A stretch of DNA of 32,582 nucleotides from Pseudoalteromonas shioyasakiensis (GTDB lineage Bacteria > Pseudomonadota > Gammaproteobacteria > Enterobacterales > Alteromonadaceae): assembly GCF_022398475.1 (NCBI RefSeq), contig NZ_JAKEVM010000039.1, positions 1 through 32,582 on the forward strand, given 5' to 3'. Of this stretch, positions 1 to 9,700 are shown piece by piece. The position numbers and the translations under genes are program-made. How positions within the stretch are numbered: position 1 is the first letter of the stretch; each line of letters begins with the position of its first letter. The notes below the pieces were generated by a model. That model saw nothing but the letters and a program-made list of their open reading frames with translations, made no database searches and had not been told where the DNA came from.

Positions 1-36
1 CCAAATGCCCCTTTTTACGTACTAATTCTTTAAAAA

Positions 37-762
37 TTAGTTTTTTACAACCGCATTGTGATAAACGTTTTGCACGTCATCACAGTCATCAAGCATCGAA
101 ATAAACTTTTCAAAGTTTGCGATATCATCTGGATCAGTGATGTCAGTATGAACTTGTGGAACAAACGTGATTTCGTCTACTTCAAAGTTAATACCTTCAA
201 ATGCTTCTTCAAGAGCAGTTTTTGCTTTGTAGTACTCTGTATGTGGAGCGAAAACTGACACTTTGCCATCTTCTACTTCTACATCCGTTACGTCTACATC
301 AGCCATCATTAGCGCTTCAAGTACAACTTCGTCGTCATCACCTTCAAAGCCTAAAACAGCTAAGTGATCGAACATATGCGCAACGCAACCCGGTGTGCCA
401 ATTTTTGAATCTGTTTTAGTGAACGGTAAACGTACATCTTTGATAGTACGGTTAGGGTTATCAGTTAAACAGTCTACAATTACCATACAGTTACCAGGGC
501 CATAGCCTTCGTAACGTGCTGGAGAATAGTCTTCCCCTGCTCCACCGGCTGCTTTTTTGATTGCATTATCGATTACGTGTGCTGGAACTTGGTCTTTTTT
601 TGCACGCTCAATAATACGTTTTAGCGCTTGGTTAACTTCTGGATCTGGTTCGCCATTTTTAGCAACAACGTAGATTTCTTTACCGTACTTAGAATTTACT
701 TTAGTTTTTGCATTGGCTGTTTTAGCCATGGCGTTTTTGCGGACTTCAAATGCTCTGCCCAT
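37..762 (-). CDS. YebC/PmpR-family regulator, YeeN-like
   Basis: This 241-residue protein belongs to the YebC/PmpR family, whose members bind DNA as transcriptional regulators or help ribosomes at difficult sequences. The family pattern is visible: a basic N-terminal segment ending in [20 protein letters not shown], then a helical stretch ([20 protein letters not shown]), the YEGYGPG motif near residues 85–91, and an acidic C-terminal domain ending in [12 protein letters not shown]. The N-terminus lacks the usual AGHSKWANI of true YebC and resembles E. coli YeeN more. The ATG at 762 is preceded by GAGG at a suitable distance. A weak AT-rich hairpin lies just beyond the stop. Family is sure; the specific cellular role is not. 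Confidence 0.93.
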   Translation of the reverse strand: MGRAFEVRKNAMAKTANAKTKVNSKYGKEIYVVAKNGEPDPEVNQALKRIIERAKKDQVPAHVIDNAIKKAAGGAGEDYSPARYEGYGPGNCMVIVDCLTDNPNRTIKDVRLPFTKTDSKIGTPGCVAHMFDHLAVLGFEGDDDEVVLEALMMADVDVTDVEVEDGKVSVFAPHTEYYKAKTALEEAFEGINFEVDEITFVPQVHTDITDPDDIANFEKFISMLDDCDDVQNVYHNAVVKN

Positions 763-892
763 CTTATGCCTCTATGAATACATTTGATAATTGCCGATAT
801 TTTAGCAACTCATGACGGCTTGGGCTAGTACTAGGACATTTTGAAAAATAAAAAACTAACAATTACTCAGGAAAAATTAAAAACAAGGCTAT

Positions 893-1510
893 TTAACATA
901 ACACCTTATTTTCTTGGAATGAGTCAACCAAAGTAGGTAGTTCTGAAAAATGATGCATTACATAATCGGCCTGATTCGCATACTCAGGAATTTCATCTGG
1001 CGCGTACAAGCAAGCACGCATATTGGCATTATGTGCAGCCTGAATATCAAATAAGTAATCGCCAACATAAAGTAACTCTGATTGATCAAGTTCCCATAAT
1101 GTCGCAATAGCATTTAAAGCACTTGGATCAGGCTTAGCTGGCGCATCAGAGCGAGTCAGCACAGTTTCTATTGGTAAAGGGTTATTCTTTAATTTAATAG
1201 CAGCTGCACGGTCGTAGTTACGAGTTACAATCGCCATCGGGATGTTATTTTCTTTAAGCCTAGTAATTGCATCAGCAACACCTGGCAATAAATGAGCGTG
1301 TTGTGCATCTATGAGTTCATGCTGATGAACTATGTTCATCGCCTCTTCACGCATGTAAGGCGAAGGTAATGATGCAATATAAGCAAGTAAGTCATTCTCA
1401 ACAGGACAGCCTACCTGCGCTTTGATAAGCGAAAAATCCAACTCTGATGAAACCAAAGTACCATCTAAGTCAAAGATTACACCACGGATATTGTTGTCAT
1501 GGATAGTCAT
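893..1510 (-). CDS. HAD-superfamily hydrolase (phosphatase-like)
   Basis: A 205-residue cytosolic HAD-superfamily protein, probably a small-molecule phosphatase of the phosphoglycolate/beta-phosphoglucomutase type. Motif I is VIFDLDGTLV with the nucleophile Asp14 and the acid/base Asp16. Motif II is AIVTRN around residue 115. The motif III lysine is in APAKPDPSAL, and motif IV is LLYVGDYLFDIQAA. The cap is short and helical, inserted between motifs I and II (C1 type). The ATG at 1510 has AGGGA upstream. It is transcribed alone: a strong hairpin separates it from the DUF6702 gene upstream. Substrate cannot be told from sequence. Confidence 0.9.
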   Translation of the reverse strand: MTIHDNNIRGVIFDLDGTLVSSELDFSLIKAQVGCPVENDLLAYIASLPSPYMREEAMNIVHQHELIDAQHAHLLPGVADAITRLKENNIPMAIVTRNYDRAAAIKLKNNPLPIETVLTRSDAPAKPDPSALNAIATLWELDQSELLYVGDYLFDIQAAHNANMRACLYAPDEIPEYANQADYVMHHFSELPTLVDSFQENKVLC

Positions 1511-1591
1511 ATAAATCCCTGTATATGAGAATTGGGAAAATTTTGAAGCCCATTAATAAGATAGTTTACGAAATGGGTTAATTAAAGGATC

Positions 1592-1624
1592 AAAGGATTA
1601 AAAAAGGAACTTTTTTAATCCTTT
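1592..1624 (-). terminator. AT-rich hairpin terminator after the DUF6702 gene
   Basis: Perfect 15-bp inverted repeat: arms AAAGGATTAAAAAAG (1592–1606) and its complement (1610–1624) around a 3-nt loop. On the minus strand the 3' arm is U-rich. It begins 11 bases beyond the stop of the gene ending at 1635 and lies before the HAD gene, so it most likely ends the M1 peptidase–DUF6702 transcript. Confidence 0.7.
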
Positions 1625-1634
1625 AGGATTGGAA

Positions 1635-2138
1635 TTACTCTGGATTGACCGACTCAAACCTTGCCTCAAGCCAGGTATCATCTTGGCTAAAGGTCAGTGT
1701 TTTTACCTTTCCTTTGCCTTCAATATTTACCATATTCACTTGTGCTGGCCATAGATCACGAAGTGCTCCGTTGCTCATACGAATGCCATGAATTCCCTCA
1801 GGTATCGTGACTTCTTGATAAACCCAAAAGAATTTACCATCAACTTGCGCACCCACATCTTTAAGTTCAAGTGGTTTGCCACCTAAAGTTTGTAGAGCAA
1901 TATGTGACTCAACATAATCAGCAAAACGCTTTTGATCTTCTTTATTACTTAAGATATCAGCATTGCCGTCAAACAAATGTTCAACGGCGTGTTCTGTATC
2001 ATGTAAATAAAAACGATGCATCAGCTCTATGTTGTTAGTGCGTTTGTTAAATAACACGGTAGTCACAGACGCTTTTAACTGGTGCGCCATGCTTGGCGCA
2101 CTCAGTAATAAAGCAAAAATAATGGCTGCAAAGCGCAT
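1635..2138 (-). CDS. DUF6702-like exported protein
   Basis: A 167-residue exported protein. The N-terminus MRFAAIIFALLLSAPSMAHQ is a clear Sec signal peptide with cleavage after SMA. The mature part begins with HQLKASVTTVLFNKRTNNIELMHRF, the pattern I associate with DUF6702, a family often found beside M1 peptidases in Alteromonadales. Function is unknown. Its ATG overlaps the stop of the upstream peptidase gene by one base (TAATG), so translation is probably coupled and the two products may act together in the periplasm. The family name is from memory of the pattern. Confidence 0.75.
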   Translation of the reverse strand: MRFAAIIFALLLSAPSMAHQLKASVTTVLFNKRTNNIELMHRFYLHDTEHAVEHLFDGNADILSNKEDQKRFADYVESHIALQTLGGKPLELKDVGAQVDGKFFWVYQEVTIPEGIHGIRMSNGALRDLWPAQVNMVNIEGKGKVKTLTFSQDDTWLEARFESVNPE

Positions 2139-4576
2139 TATTGTTGCTCCTGGGCATCTTTATCGTCGTCTTTTTTCAGCTCAGTTTTAATATCTTGCAT
2201 GATATCGCGGCTAACTTTCGCTTTACTCTTCTCACGTTTGTACACTTCAATGCGTGATGGAATAATGCGACGCGGGTAGTTGTTGTTTTCTACATCAACA
2301 TCCGCTGTTTCCCAGCGTGGATCGACTGTAACAGACACTAGGTTTTTACCTTTTTCTGTAACAATTAGCTTTTGTACATGCTTGTGGTTACGACGCCAGA
2401 TTTCAGCCGGAATGTACTGCTCTTCTTTCGTACCATCTTCATAAGTAAGCTCAAGTAAGATAGGCATGACTAAGCCACCTAAGTTTGAGAACTCAAGAAC
2501 GTAGTAGTTTTTATCTTCTTTGATTGCACGCTCAAACGTTTTACGTTCCCAAGGCTCTAAACCCTTAAGGAATTTGTTATACGCGTTGCGCTCTTTGTTA
2601 GTTACTGTGAAACGGTCGTTTTCGTCGTAGAAGTCAGTTACGTCGGGGTTTTCTTCAACCCACAATTTTTTGCCTTCTTCTTTATTCCGTTTTACGAATA
2701 ACGGCATTGGCTTGTCAGCTTCGATATCACGTAAACGATTAAAGTCGATATCAGGGTTTTTGGTATCTAAACGAAGTTGGTAAACCTTGTCTAGAGAGAT
2801 ATCAACGTGATCTGTTGTGTAGAACCAACCACGCCAGAACCAATCAAGGTCAACACCTGATGCTTCTTCCATAGTGCGGAAGAAATCAGCAGGAGTAGGG
2901 CGCTTGTACTTCCAACGCTGTGCATATTCTTTAAATGCAAAGTCGAATAACTCACGGCCAAGGATCACTTCACGTAAAATGTTAAGTGCAGCAGCAGGCT
3001 TAGTATAAGCATTAGGGCCTAAACGTAATACGCTGTCTGACTGTGTCATAACCGGCACTTGGTTTTCAGACTTCATGTATGCAACAACATCGCGAGGCTC
3101 AACACCCCAAGGAATTGTGTGGTCCCATTCACGACCAGCAACACCATCTAAGAAGCTGTTAAGACCTTCATCCATCCACGTCCATTGACGTTCATCAGAG
3201 TTAACCACCATAGGGAAGTAAATGTGACCTACTTCGTGGATAACAACGCCGATTAAGAAACGCTTTTCTGCTTGTGAGTAAGTACGTGTACCGTCGTCTT
3301 GTAGGTCAGTACGCGGGCCATTGAAGGTGATCATTGGATATTCCATACCACCTACAGGACCATTTACAGACTGAGCCACAGGGTAAGGGTAGTCAAACGA
3401 GAAGCGCGAATACACTTCCATTGTATGAACAACAGCTTCAGTAGAGTACTTTTTCCACAGGTCGCCACCTTCTTTCGGGTAGAAAGACATCGCCATTACT
3501 AACGGCTGATCTTTACCGCCTTGATGATAGCCTTTTGCGTCCCACATAAACTTACGTGAAGAAGCCCATGCAAAGTCACGTACGTTTTCAGCTTTAAAGT
3601 GCCATGTTTTAGTTTTGTTTGTGCCTTCTTTCTCGTTTTCTAACGCTTCTTCTTCAGTCACGATGAAAACAGGGCGCTTAGCATCTTCAGCTTGTTCAAG
3701 ACGCTTACGCTGTGTGCTAGTCAGAACGCTGCTTGGGTTATCAAGCTTACCTGTTGCCGATACGATGTGATCAGCAGGTACTGTAATTTCTACATCATAA
3801 TCACCAAACTCAAGCGTAAACTCACCGCTGCCTAAGAAAGCTTTGTTAGTCCAGGCTTCATAGTCAGTGTATGCAGCAAGACGAGGGAACCACTGCGCTA
3901 ATAAGAAGATATCGTTACCATCTTCTTCAAAGTGCTCATAACCTGAACGTGCACCAACGGCGTCTTCTTCAACAATGTTAAAGGCGAAGTCCATGCTGAA
4001 CTCAACGTCTTTACCCGGTTTAAGCGGCTCGTTTAAGTCGATACGCATTAAGGTATCTACTACAGTAACTTTAAGCTCTTTTCCGTCTTCGTCTTTAACA
4101 TTGGCGATTTGATAACCCAGCTCGTTGTCGGCCATGAATTGCTGACGACGTAACTGACCTAGACTCAATTTAGTTGATTTTGGCTGAGGGTCACCTTGCA
4201 ATGTTTTACCATTGAAAGTAGATGTCATTTCAGCAATTGAGTCAGATTTAAAGATATTTTGGTCTAGTTGTAACCAAAGATATTTTAAGGTGTGCGGCGA
4301 GTTATTTTTGTATTCGATAGTTTGGCTTGCTGTTAAGCGGCGTTTCTTTTCATCAAGCTTTACATCGATGTCGTAGTTTACTTGCTGTTGCCAATAATTT
4401 TCAGCGGGTGCCCCTGCGGCACTGCGGTAAACATTTGGGGTTGGGAGTGCTTCATCTAGCTGACGGAACTTGTCAACGAATGAGCCTTTAGTTTGCTCAA
4501 CAGATGACGCCATCACAGCTGAAGATACTGCTAAAGGCAATACCAAAGCACTCAATTTGAGAACTGCTTTTTTCAT
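2138..4576 (-). CDS. M1-family zinc metallopeptidase, exported
   Basis: A large exported zinc peptidase of the M1 (aminopeptidase N-like) family, 812 residues from the start chosen here. The catalytic zinc site is complete: His447-Glu448-x-x-His451 (HEVGH), then 18 residues to Glu470 in WMDEGLNSF. The substrate-binding exopeptidase motif appears as GGMEYPMI about 30 residues earlier. The N-terminal beta domain (roughly 50–330) precedes the thermolysin-like domain (about 340–620). The reading frame stays open to 4750, but ATG 4576 is preferred because it starts a clean signal peptide (MKKAVLKLSALVLPLAVSSA) and has AGGA upstream. The C-terminus is very charged (KKDDDKDAQEQQ). It is the first gene of a two-gene unit. 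Confidence 0.93.
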   Translation of the reverse strand: MKKAVLKLSALVLPLAVSSAVMASSVEQTKGSFVDKFRQLDEALPTPNVYRSAAGAPAENYWQQQVNYDIDVKLDEKKRRLTASQTIEYKNNSPHTLKYLWLQLDQNIFKSDSIAEMTSTFNGKTLQGDPQPKSTKLSLGQLRRQQFMADNELGYQIANVKDEDGKELKVTVVDTLMRIDLNEPLKPGKDVEFSMDFAFNIVEEDAVGARSGYEHFEEDGNDIFLLAQWFPRLAAYTDYEAWTNKAFLGSGEFTLEFGDYDVEITVPADHIVSATGKLDNPSSVLTSTQRKRLEQAEDAKRPVFIVTEEEALENEKEGTNKTKTWHFKAENVRDFAWASSRKFMWDAKGYHQGGKDQPLVMAMSFYPKEGGDLWKKYSTEAVVHTMEVYSRFSFDYPYPVAQSVNGPVGGMEYPMITFNGPRTDLQDDGTRTYSQAEKRFLIGVVIHEVGHIYFPMVVNSDERQWTWMDEGLNSFLDGVAGREWDHTIPWGVEPRDVVAYMKSENQVPVMTQSDSVLRLGPNAYTKPAAALNILREVILGRELFDFAFKEYAQRWKYKRPTPADFFRTMEEASGVDLDWFWRGWFYTTDHVDISLDKVYQLRLDTKNPDIDFNRLRDIEADKPMPLFVKRNKEEGKKLWVEENPDVTDFYDENDRFTVTNKERNAYNKFLKGLEPWERKTFERAIKEDKNYYVLEFSNLGGLVMPILLELTYEDGTKEEQYIPAEIWRRNHKHVQKLIVTEKGKNLVSVTVDPRWETADVDVENNNYPRRIIPSRIEVYKREKSKAKVSRDIMQDIKTELKKDDDKDAQEQQ

Positions 4577-4847
4577 TGTTAATCCTGTAATTAATTTGCC
4601 AGCGTACCATCGCAAACTGCTAACAAAGTTGCAATAAAATAACGATAAAGTGCGGGATTTTTCGGGTAGTATTCGATGTTTTAATGAAGACCTATTTCTC
4701 ACAAAAAAATTGCCTTGATTAACACCATGTAAACCCCCTTTACAAAACACTGGTTAATTTTAGTTCAGCACTAATTCATCCCAAAGTATTACAGTTGATA
4801 AGTAGATACTCTGCTTAAATTCTAGTTAATGATGAAAGGGTGATTAG

Positions 4848-5084
4848 ATGAAGTTTTATATTGTAAAAAAAGACTCTCGTTTAGCAGCCATTCCTGCTCA
4901 AGAATCAATTCTAAACGAGTACAAAGAACGCGGATTTGAATTTGTCGAAGTGATTGCAGCTTGTGATGAGTCAGATGCATTATCTCGCACGAACCCTAGT
5001 GTAAATGGGTCTAAAAAGTGGCTAATTTACCCGACTGCACTGGTAATTTTATCCTTAATTGCCATTATTTTTGCAATAAATTAA
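4848..5084 (+). CDS. Small tail-anchored protein, paralogue 1
   Basis: A 78-residue protein of unknown function. Residues 1–45 form a soluble domain with the pattern FYIVKK…AIPAQE…YKERGFEFVEVIAACDESDAL. Residues about 57–76 (WLIYPTALVILSLIAIIFAI) form one membrane segment that ends the protein, so it is probably tail-anchored with its N-terminus in the cytosol. The next gene encodes a clear paralogue of the same layout, so this is a tandem duplication. AAAGGG lies 8 bases before the ATG. I do not recognise the family. Confidence 0.75.
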   Translation: MKFYIVKKDSRLAAIPAQESILNEYKERGFEFVEVIAACDESDALSRTNPSVNGSKKWLIYPTALVILSLIAIIFAIN

Positions 5085-5146
5085 ATTTTGCGACATTTGC
5101 TATTGAAATTTACTGCCATTTGTATTTAAAATCGCCCACTTTTTTG

Positions 5147-5186
5147 ATTTTGGGGTCTGCGAAGCATGCATTTTAAACCCCAAAAT
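5147..5186. repeat. 10-bp inverted repeat between the small paralogues
   Basis: Perfect arms ATTTTGGGGT (5147–5156) and ACCCCAAAAT (5177–5186) around a 20-base loop that holds the palindrome GCATGC. It lies between the two tandem small genes, 32 bases before the second start. No T-run follows, so it is not a typical terminator. It could be an operator or a transcript-processing hairpin. Confidence 0.45.
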
Positions 5187-5218
5187 GTTTGGTAATCAGC
5201 ATAGAATTCGGTGAGCGT

Positions 5219-5455
5219 ATGGATTTCTATATCCTAAAAAAACAACAAGAACTAATTGCAATTCCAGCGGACGAACAAAATTGTAAACAGTACCTAGATT
5301 CAGGGTATTTTTATATCGACAAAGTAGCGGCATGTAATGAAACAAATGCCCTTAAGATTTTACAAGCTAAGCAAACCAAAGCGCTTAAAGTTCCTATGAT
5401 AATGGCATTGTTAGCATTGCCTATGGTGGTTTTTGCTTGGTATAGCTTAAGTTAA
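5219..5455 (+). CDS. Small tail-anchored protein, paralogue 2
   Basis: A 78-residue paralogue of the preceding gene: MDFYILKKQQELIAIPADEQ lines up with MKFYIVKKDSRLAAIPAQES, and VAACNETNAL with IAACDESDAL. The C-terminal membrane segment (VPMIMALLALPMVVFAWYSL) is kept in place but differs in sequence, while the soluble domain is conserved. This suggests the soluble part carries the function. The ATG at 5219 is chosen because it matches the paralogue's N-terminus and has GGTGAG just upstream; a TTG 30 bases earlier is in frame but unsupported. Function unknown. Confidence 0.75.
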   Translation: MDFYILKKQQELIAIPADEQNCKQYLDSGYFYIDKVAACNETNALKILQAKQTKALKVPMIMALLALPMVVFAWYSLS

Positions 5456-5495
5456 CAAACCAGGCTGGGCATCTTGGCTCAGCTTAGGTATATTG

Positions 5496-5521
5496 ACGCT
5501 CTTAATAAATAATAAGAGCGT
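5496..5521 (+). promoter_or_regulatory. Hairpin covering the sbcD ribosome-binding site
   Basis: Arms ACGCTCTTA (5496–5504) and TAAGAGCGT (5513–5521) form a 9-bp stem three bases before the sbcD ATG. The only Shine–Dalgarno-like bases (AAGAG) lie in the 3' arm, so folding would hide them. It may also end transcription from the small genes upstream. The role is inferred. Confidence 0.4.
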
Positions 5522-5524
5522 TTA

Positions 5525-6757
5525 ATGAAAGTCCTTCATACATCTGATTGGCATTTAGGCCAACAATTCTATGAGCATTCCCGATTCGATGAGCATCAAG
5601 CATTTCTAGCTTGGTTAACCGATACGCTTGTGTCAGAACAGATCGACTTACTACTGGTTGCGGGTGACATTTATCATACGGCAACGCCACCTGCCAGCGC
5701 AGAAAACCAACTCTACCGATTTATTAAAACCACTAAGCAACATTGCCCCGACTTACACATAGTGATTATTGCTGGCAACCACGATTCAGCAAATCGTATT
5801 ATGGCAGCAAAACCTTTATTGGCTCAGTTTGATACCCATGTTGTTGGCCGCTTTGATAGCAACGCTCCTCATGAAGTGGTCCTGCCAATCAGCACAAAAA
5901 ATGGCGATGCGAATGTTGTTGCTATGCCATTTTTACGTAGCAGTGATTTAAGCAGTTATAACCGCCAACAAGAGCAACCGTTAAGTTACAACCAAGCAGT
6001 TGCCCTTGCCTACAAAGATGCATTGCAAGCAGCAAGCGAATTACCAAGCGCGCCATTAATTGCCATGGGCCACCTGCATGCAAAAGGTGGAGACATCTCA
6101 TCTGATTCTGAACGCAATTTAGTCATTGGCGGTGAAGATGCGATATCGGCAAGCATATTTACTGATCAGCCTGATTATGTCGCGCTAGGGCATCTTCATA
6201 AAGCTCAGACTGTCGCGAAGAAAGAGACCATTCGCTACAGTGGCACGCCAATGCCGATGTCATTTTCTGAAAGACGCTATCAGCATCAAGTTGTGATAGT
6301 AGAGATTAGTGACTCAGGTACATCTGTAAACCCCCTTTACATTCCTAGCTTTTGTAAAGTCATGTTGCTACCAGAAAAAGACTGTGTGCCTCTGAACGAA
6401 CTCTGTGAGCTTATAAAGCAACTCGATTTAACGGATGAAGATTTAGCGCCCTATCTGCGGGTTAAATTGAGCGCCCACGACACTGACACCACTTTCAGAG
6501 AACAAATAGAACAAGCCCTTGAAGGTAAGCAGGTTAAGTTTTGTGGCATTGAAAGAGTACGTCAGCAAAGCAACCAGCAAGACGATGAACAAACCCTATT
6601 TGAAGATGTATCGCAGATTGAAGCGCTAAACCCACATTCACTTTTAGAGCAAGCATTTGCAAACAATAAAGATATGGCAGGGCAGGCGGTGCCAAAAGAA
6701 TTAGAAAGCTTACTAAGCCAAGTGATCGATGAGTTGAATGCAGAGGACCTACTATGA
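5525..6757 (+). CDS. sbcD: SbcD exonuclease subunit
   Basis: A 410-residue nuclease subunit of the SbcCD complex, the bacterial Mre11–Rad50 equivalent, which cuts DNA hairpins and blocked ends during replication and repair. All calcineurin-like phosphoesterase motifs are present in order: SDWHLG (Asp8, His10), VAGDIYH near residue 46, IIAGNHDS near residue 82, MGHLH near residue 181, and ALGHLH near residue 220. The C-terminal part carries the capping domain and the segment that contacts SbcC. The stop overlaps the sbcC start by four bases (ATGA), which indicates coupled translation and a fixed subunit ratio. The proposed ribosome-binding site sits in a hairpin. Confidence 0.97.
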   Translation: MKVLHTSDWHLGQQFYEHSRFDEHQAFLAWLTDTLVSEQIDLLLVAGDIYHTATPPASAENQLYRFIKTTKQHCPDLHIVIIAGNHDSANRIMAAKPLLAQFDTHVVGRFDSNAPHEVVLPISTKNGDANVVAMPFLRSSDLSSYNRQQEQPLSYNQAVALAYKDALQAASELPSAPLIAMGHLHAKGGDISSDSERNLVIGGEDAISASIFTDQPDYVALGHLHKAQTVAKKETIRYSGTPMPMSFSERRYQHQVVIVEISDSGTSVNPLYIPSFCKVMLLPEKDCVPLNELCELIKQLDLTDEDLAPYLRVKLSAHDTDTTFREQIEQALEGKQVKFCGIERVRQQSNQQDDEQTLFEDVSQIEALNPHSLLEQAFANNKDMAGQAVPKELESLLSQVIDELNAEDLL

Positions 6758-9700
6758 AAATTTTAGCGATTCGTGTTCATCAACTAGCCTCTATCTTAGA
6801 CGCCGAAGTCGACTTTAGCGCTTCACCGTTAAAAGAAGCAGGGTTGTTTGCCATCACCGGTGATACTGGCGCCGGTAAAAGCACATTACTCGATGCCATT
6901 TGCTTAGCGCTTTATAATAAAACCGCAAGGTTACGCGGCGATACAGGCAATAAAATTGACTTAAACGGCGACAATATAAAACTCAATGACTCGCGAAACT
7001 TATTACGCCGCGGGGCAGGGCAGGGCTATGCCGAAGTCGACTTTATTGGCCAAGATAAACAACAGTACCGAGCAAGGTTAAGCTTTAGCCGAGCGCGTAA
7101 TAAAGCCGATGGCAAGTTACAACCTGCACAACATAGCCTGCACTCTTTACCTGATGAAACCCTAATCGCTGATAGGAGTGCTGCAGGTAAAGAAATCGAG
7201 CGTATTATTGGTTTGAGCTTTGAGCAATTCTCAAGAGCAGTACTTCTTGCGCAACATGAATTCGCGGCATTTTTAAAAGCAACAGGGGATGAGCGTGCGC
7301 AACTACTTGAATGCTTAACAGGCACCGATAAATTCAGCCGTATTGGTCAGCGAATTTTTGAACGCCATCGTGATCAGCTGCAAACATTAGAGCAGTTAAA
7401 GTTAAGTTTAAGTAATTATCAGGTTTTAAGCCCTGAACAGGTCGAAACGAAACAAGCAGAACAAAAAGCGCTTGAGGCAAAACTTGCTGAGTTGCAAAAG
7501 CAAATAAAACAATTTGAACAGTACCAAGGGTGGTACAAGCAAGCATCTCAGCAGCAACAACTGCTAAACCAGGCAGAGCAAGCAAAGCAAGAGTTACAGC
7601 AACAAATGCACGCGCTTGCTGAAAAAGCCACCGAAGCGAAACAAGCCCAGCAATGCCTAGAAATAAAAGATAACCGCGAACGCGTCACTTCGATTGCTGC
7701 TCAACATGGGCAACTTATTAAAAACCGTGAGCAGCTTTTAAATGTTGACCATGAAACACTGATCAAAGACGCTGAGCAAACACTTGAGAAGCAAACCGCA
7801 CAACTAAACCAAGCAAAGCAAGCACAAAAAGACGCACAGCCTATTATTAGCCAGGCCCGAGAGTTAGATAAGCAACTTGCTGTATTAAACCAGCAAACAG
7901 CGGCGCAAAAAGTACAAGCAGAGAAAGCTAAGCACCATCATCAAGAGCTGACTAATACACTAAATAGCCATAAAGCAGAGCAGCAAAAACAGCTCGATCA
8001 ACAAGCACAAATAAATAGCTATTTAGAAACACATGCACAATGGCAACCATTAGCAAAAGACTGGTCATTCTTTAAAAGTGAGTTAACCCGCTTTAGCCAG
8101 CAACAGCACACAATTAGCCAATCACAGCAAAACATAAAAGCTCTTCAACCTAAGATTGATGAGCAGCAAACAGCCGCGCAGCAGTGTAAAACTCAATACC
8201 AAGCCCTTGAGCAAGAAATTAAGCGCCTAAATGAGCAAGATACTGCCTTTAAATCGAGTTTAAACACCCAATCAATGGCGGATATTGATGCGGGGCTTGA
8301 GGCGATTAAACACCTGATTGAAAAGCGCCAAGTATGGCAAACTAATCATCAGCAGTTAAAAAATTGGCAAACCCAGCTAAACACATTAAGCCAAACTGAG
8401 CAGCAACTACAAACAGGATTAAAAGATGCGCAGCAAGGGGCAGAGCAAGCGCAGCAGCAGGTTTCGCTTTGTGAGCAAAGCTTACAACAAGTGCAATTAA
8501 GAGCTAGTGAAGGGGTCAGCCAGTTACGTGCCACTTTAAAAACAGGGGAGCCATGCGCGGTATGCGGCTCAAAAGAGCACCCCTTTATGCATGAAGAAAT
8601 GGTAAACGAGCAATTTAGTCAACTTATTAACGACTTTACCAACCAACTAACTAACGCCAAACAGCACTTAAAAGTTCAGCAAGCATTACAGCAAGCTAAA
8701 AGTAATGAGCTGGCGGCATGCAGCCAACAGATAAGCTCGTTAACTGGGCAAATCTCAGAACTGAGCGCTCAACAACAGAGCCTCAAAGAAACCATGGCAG
8801 CTAATCGTACGGAGCTAAATGATTTAACCGAAGATCAGTTAAACGAGCGTCAGCAACAGCTCAGCCTGCAAAAACAGCAATACTACAAAACTCTTGAACG
8901 GCAACAACAGCTGCAAAACACGCTTGCGGCTAAGCAAGCTGAGTATAATCAGCAAGGGCAAGCGCTACATAGCAAAGAGCAGCAGTTAAACGAATTACAG
9001 CAACAGCTGAATAATCAGCAAGCACGTTTAAACGAGCTCAATGATGAGCATCAGCAGCTTTATACGACACTGAATCAACAGTTCACTAGTGCACCTTGGT
9101 GGCAGGCACTCAATACACAAAGCATTTCTTTAGAGAACATTGCAGAGCACGTTGAGGTTTATCAAGCTTCGCTGCAAACGGCAGATGAGCTTAAAACTAG
9201 CTTAAAAGCCATTGAGCAGCACCTTGCACATGTAACGCCGCAGCTTAACGAAGCACATACCTCTTTAACTCAGTGCAACGAGCAACTAAGCCAAACTCAA
9301 AACGAATTAACGCAGATACAATCAAAGCGCGAGGGCTTATTTAGTAACGCGGCGATATCGGTAGATGAGTTTATAGCAGAGCTTGAAAAGGCGATAGATT
9401 CAGCGCAGCAGGCACTGCAACTTGCCCAGACAAACCATAGTAATGCGGTGAAGGCGCGTGACGAACAAGCCATTCAAATCGCCAATATTGACGAGCGTGA
9501 AAAAGAGCTCACCGCTGAGCAAGCGGCGCTTAATGAGCGATTTAGCCTTTGGTTTAACGATTTTAAAGCGCAGCACCCAAGTTTGGATGAGCAAGCAGTT
9601 AGTCAGCTATTAACGATAAGTCCCGCTGAAATTAAACAAACTCTGGCAGATTACCACACCGCCGAGAGCAGCTTAAAAGACGCTGAGGCTCTTTTAAAAC

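Noticed and set aside
1-36. Terminator after the YebC-family gene
   Set aside because: The AT-rich stem has no T-run on the minus strand, so the evidence is too weak to list.
4577-4750. Longer N-terminus for the M1 peptidase
   Set aside because: The extension has no domain or signal features, while the ATG at 4576 starts a clean signal peptide with AGGA upstream.
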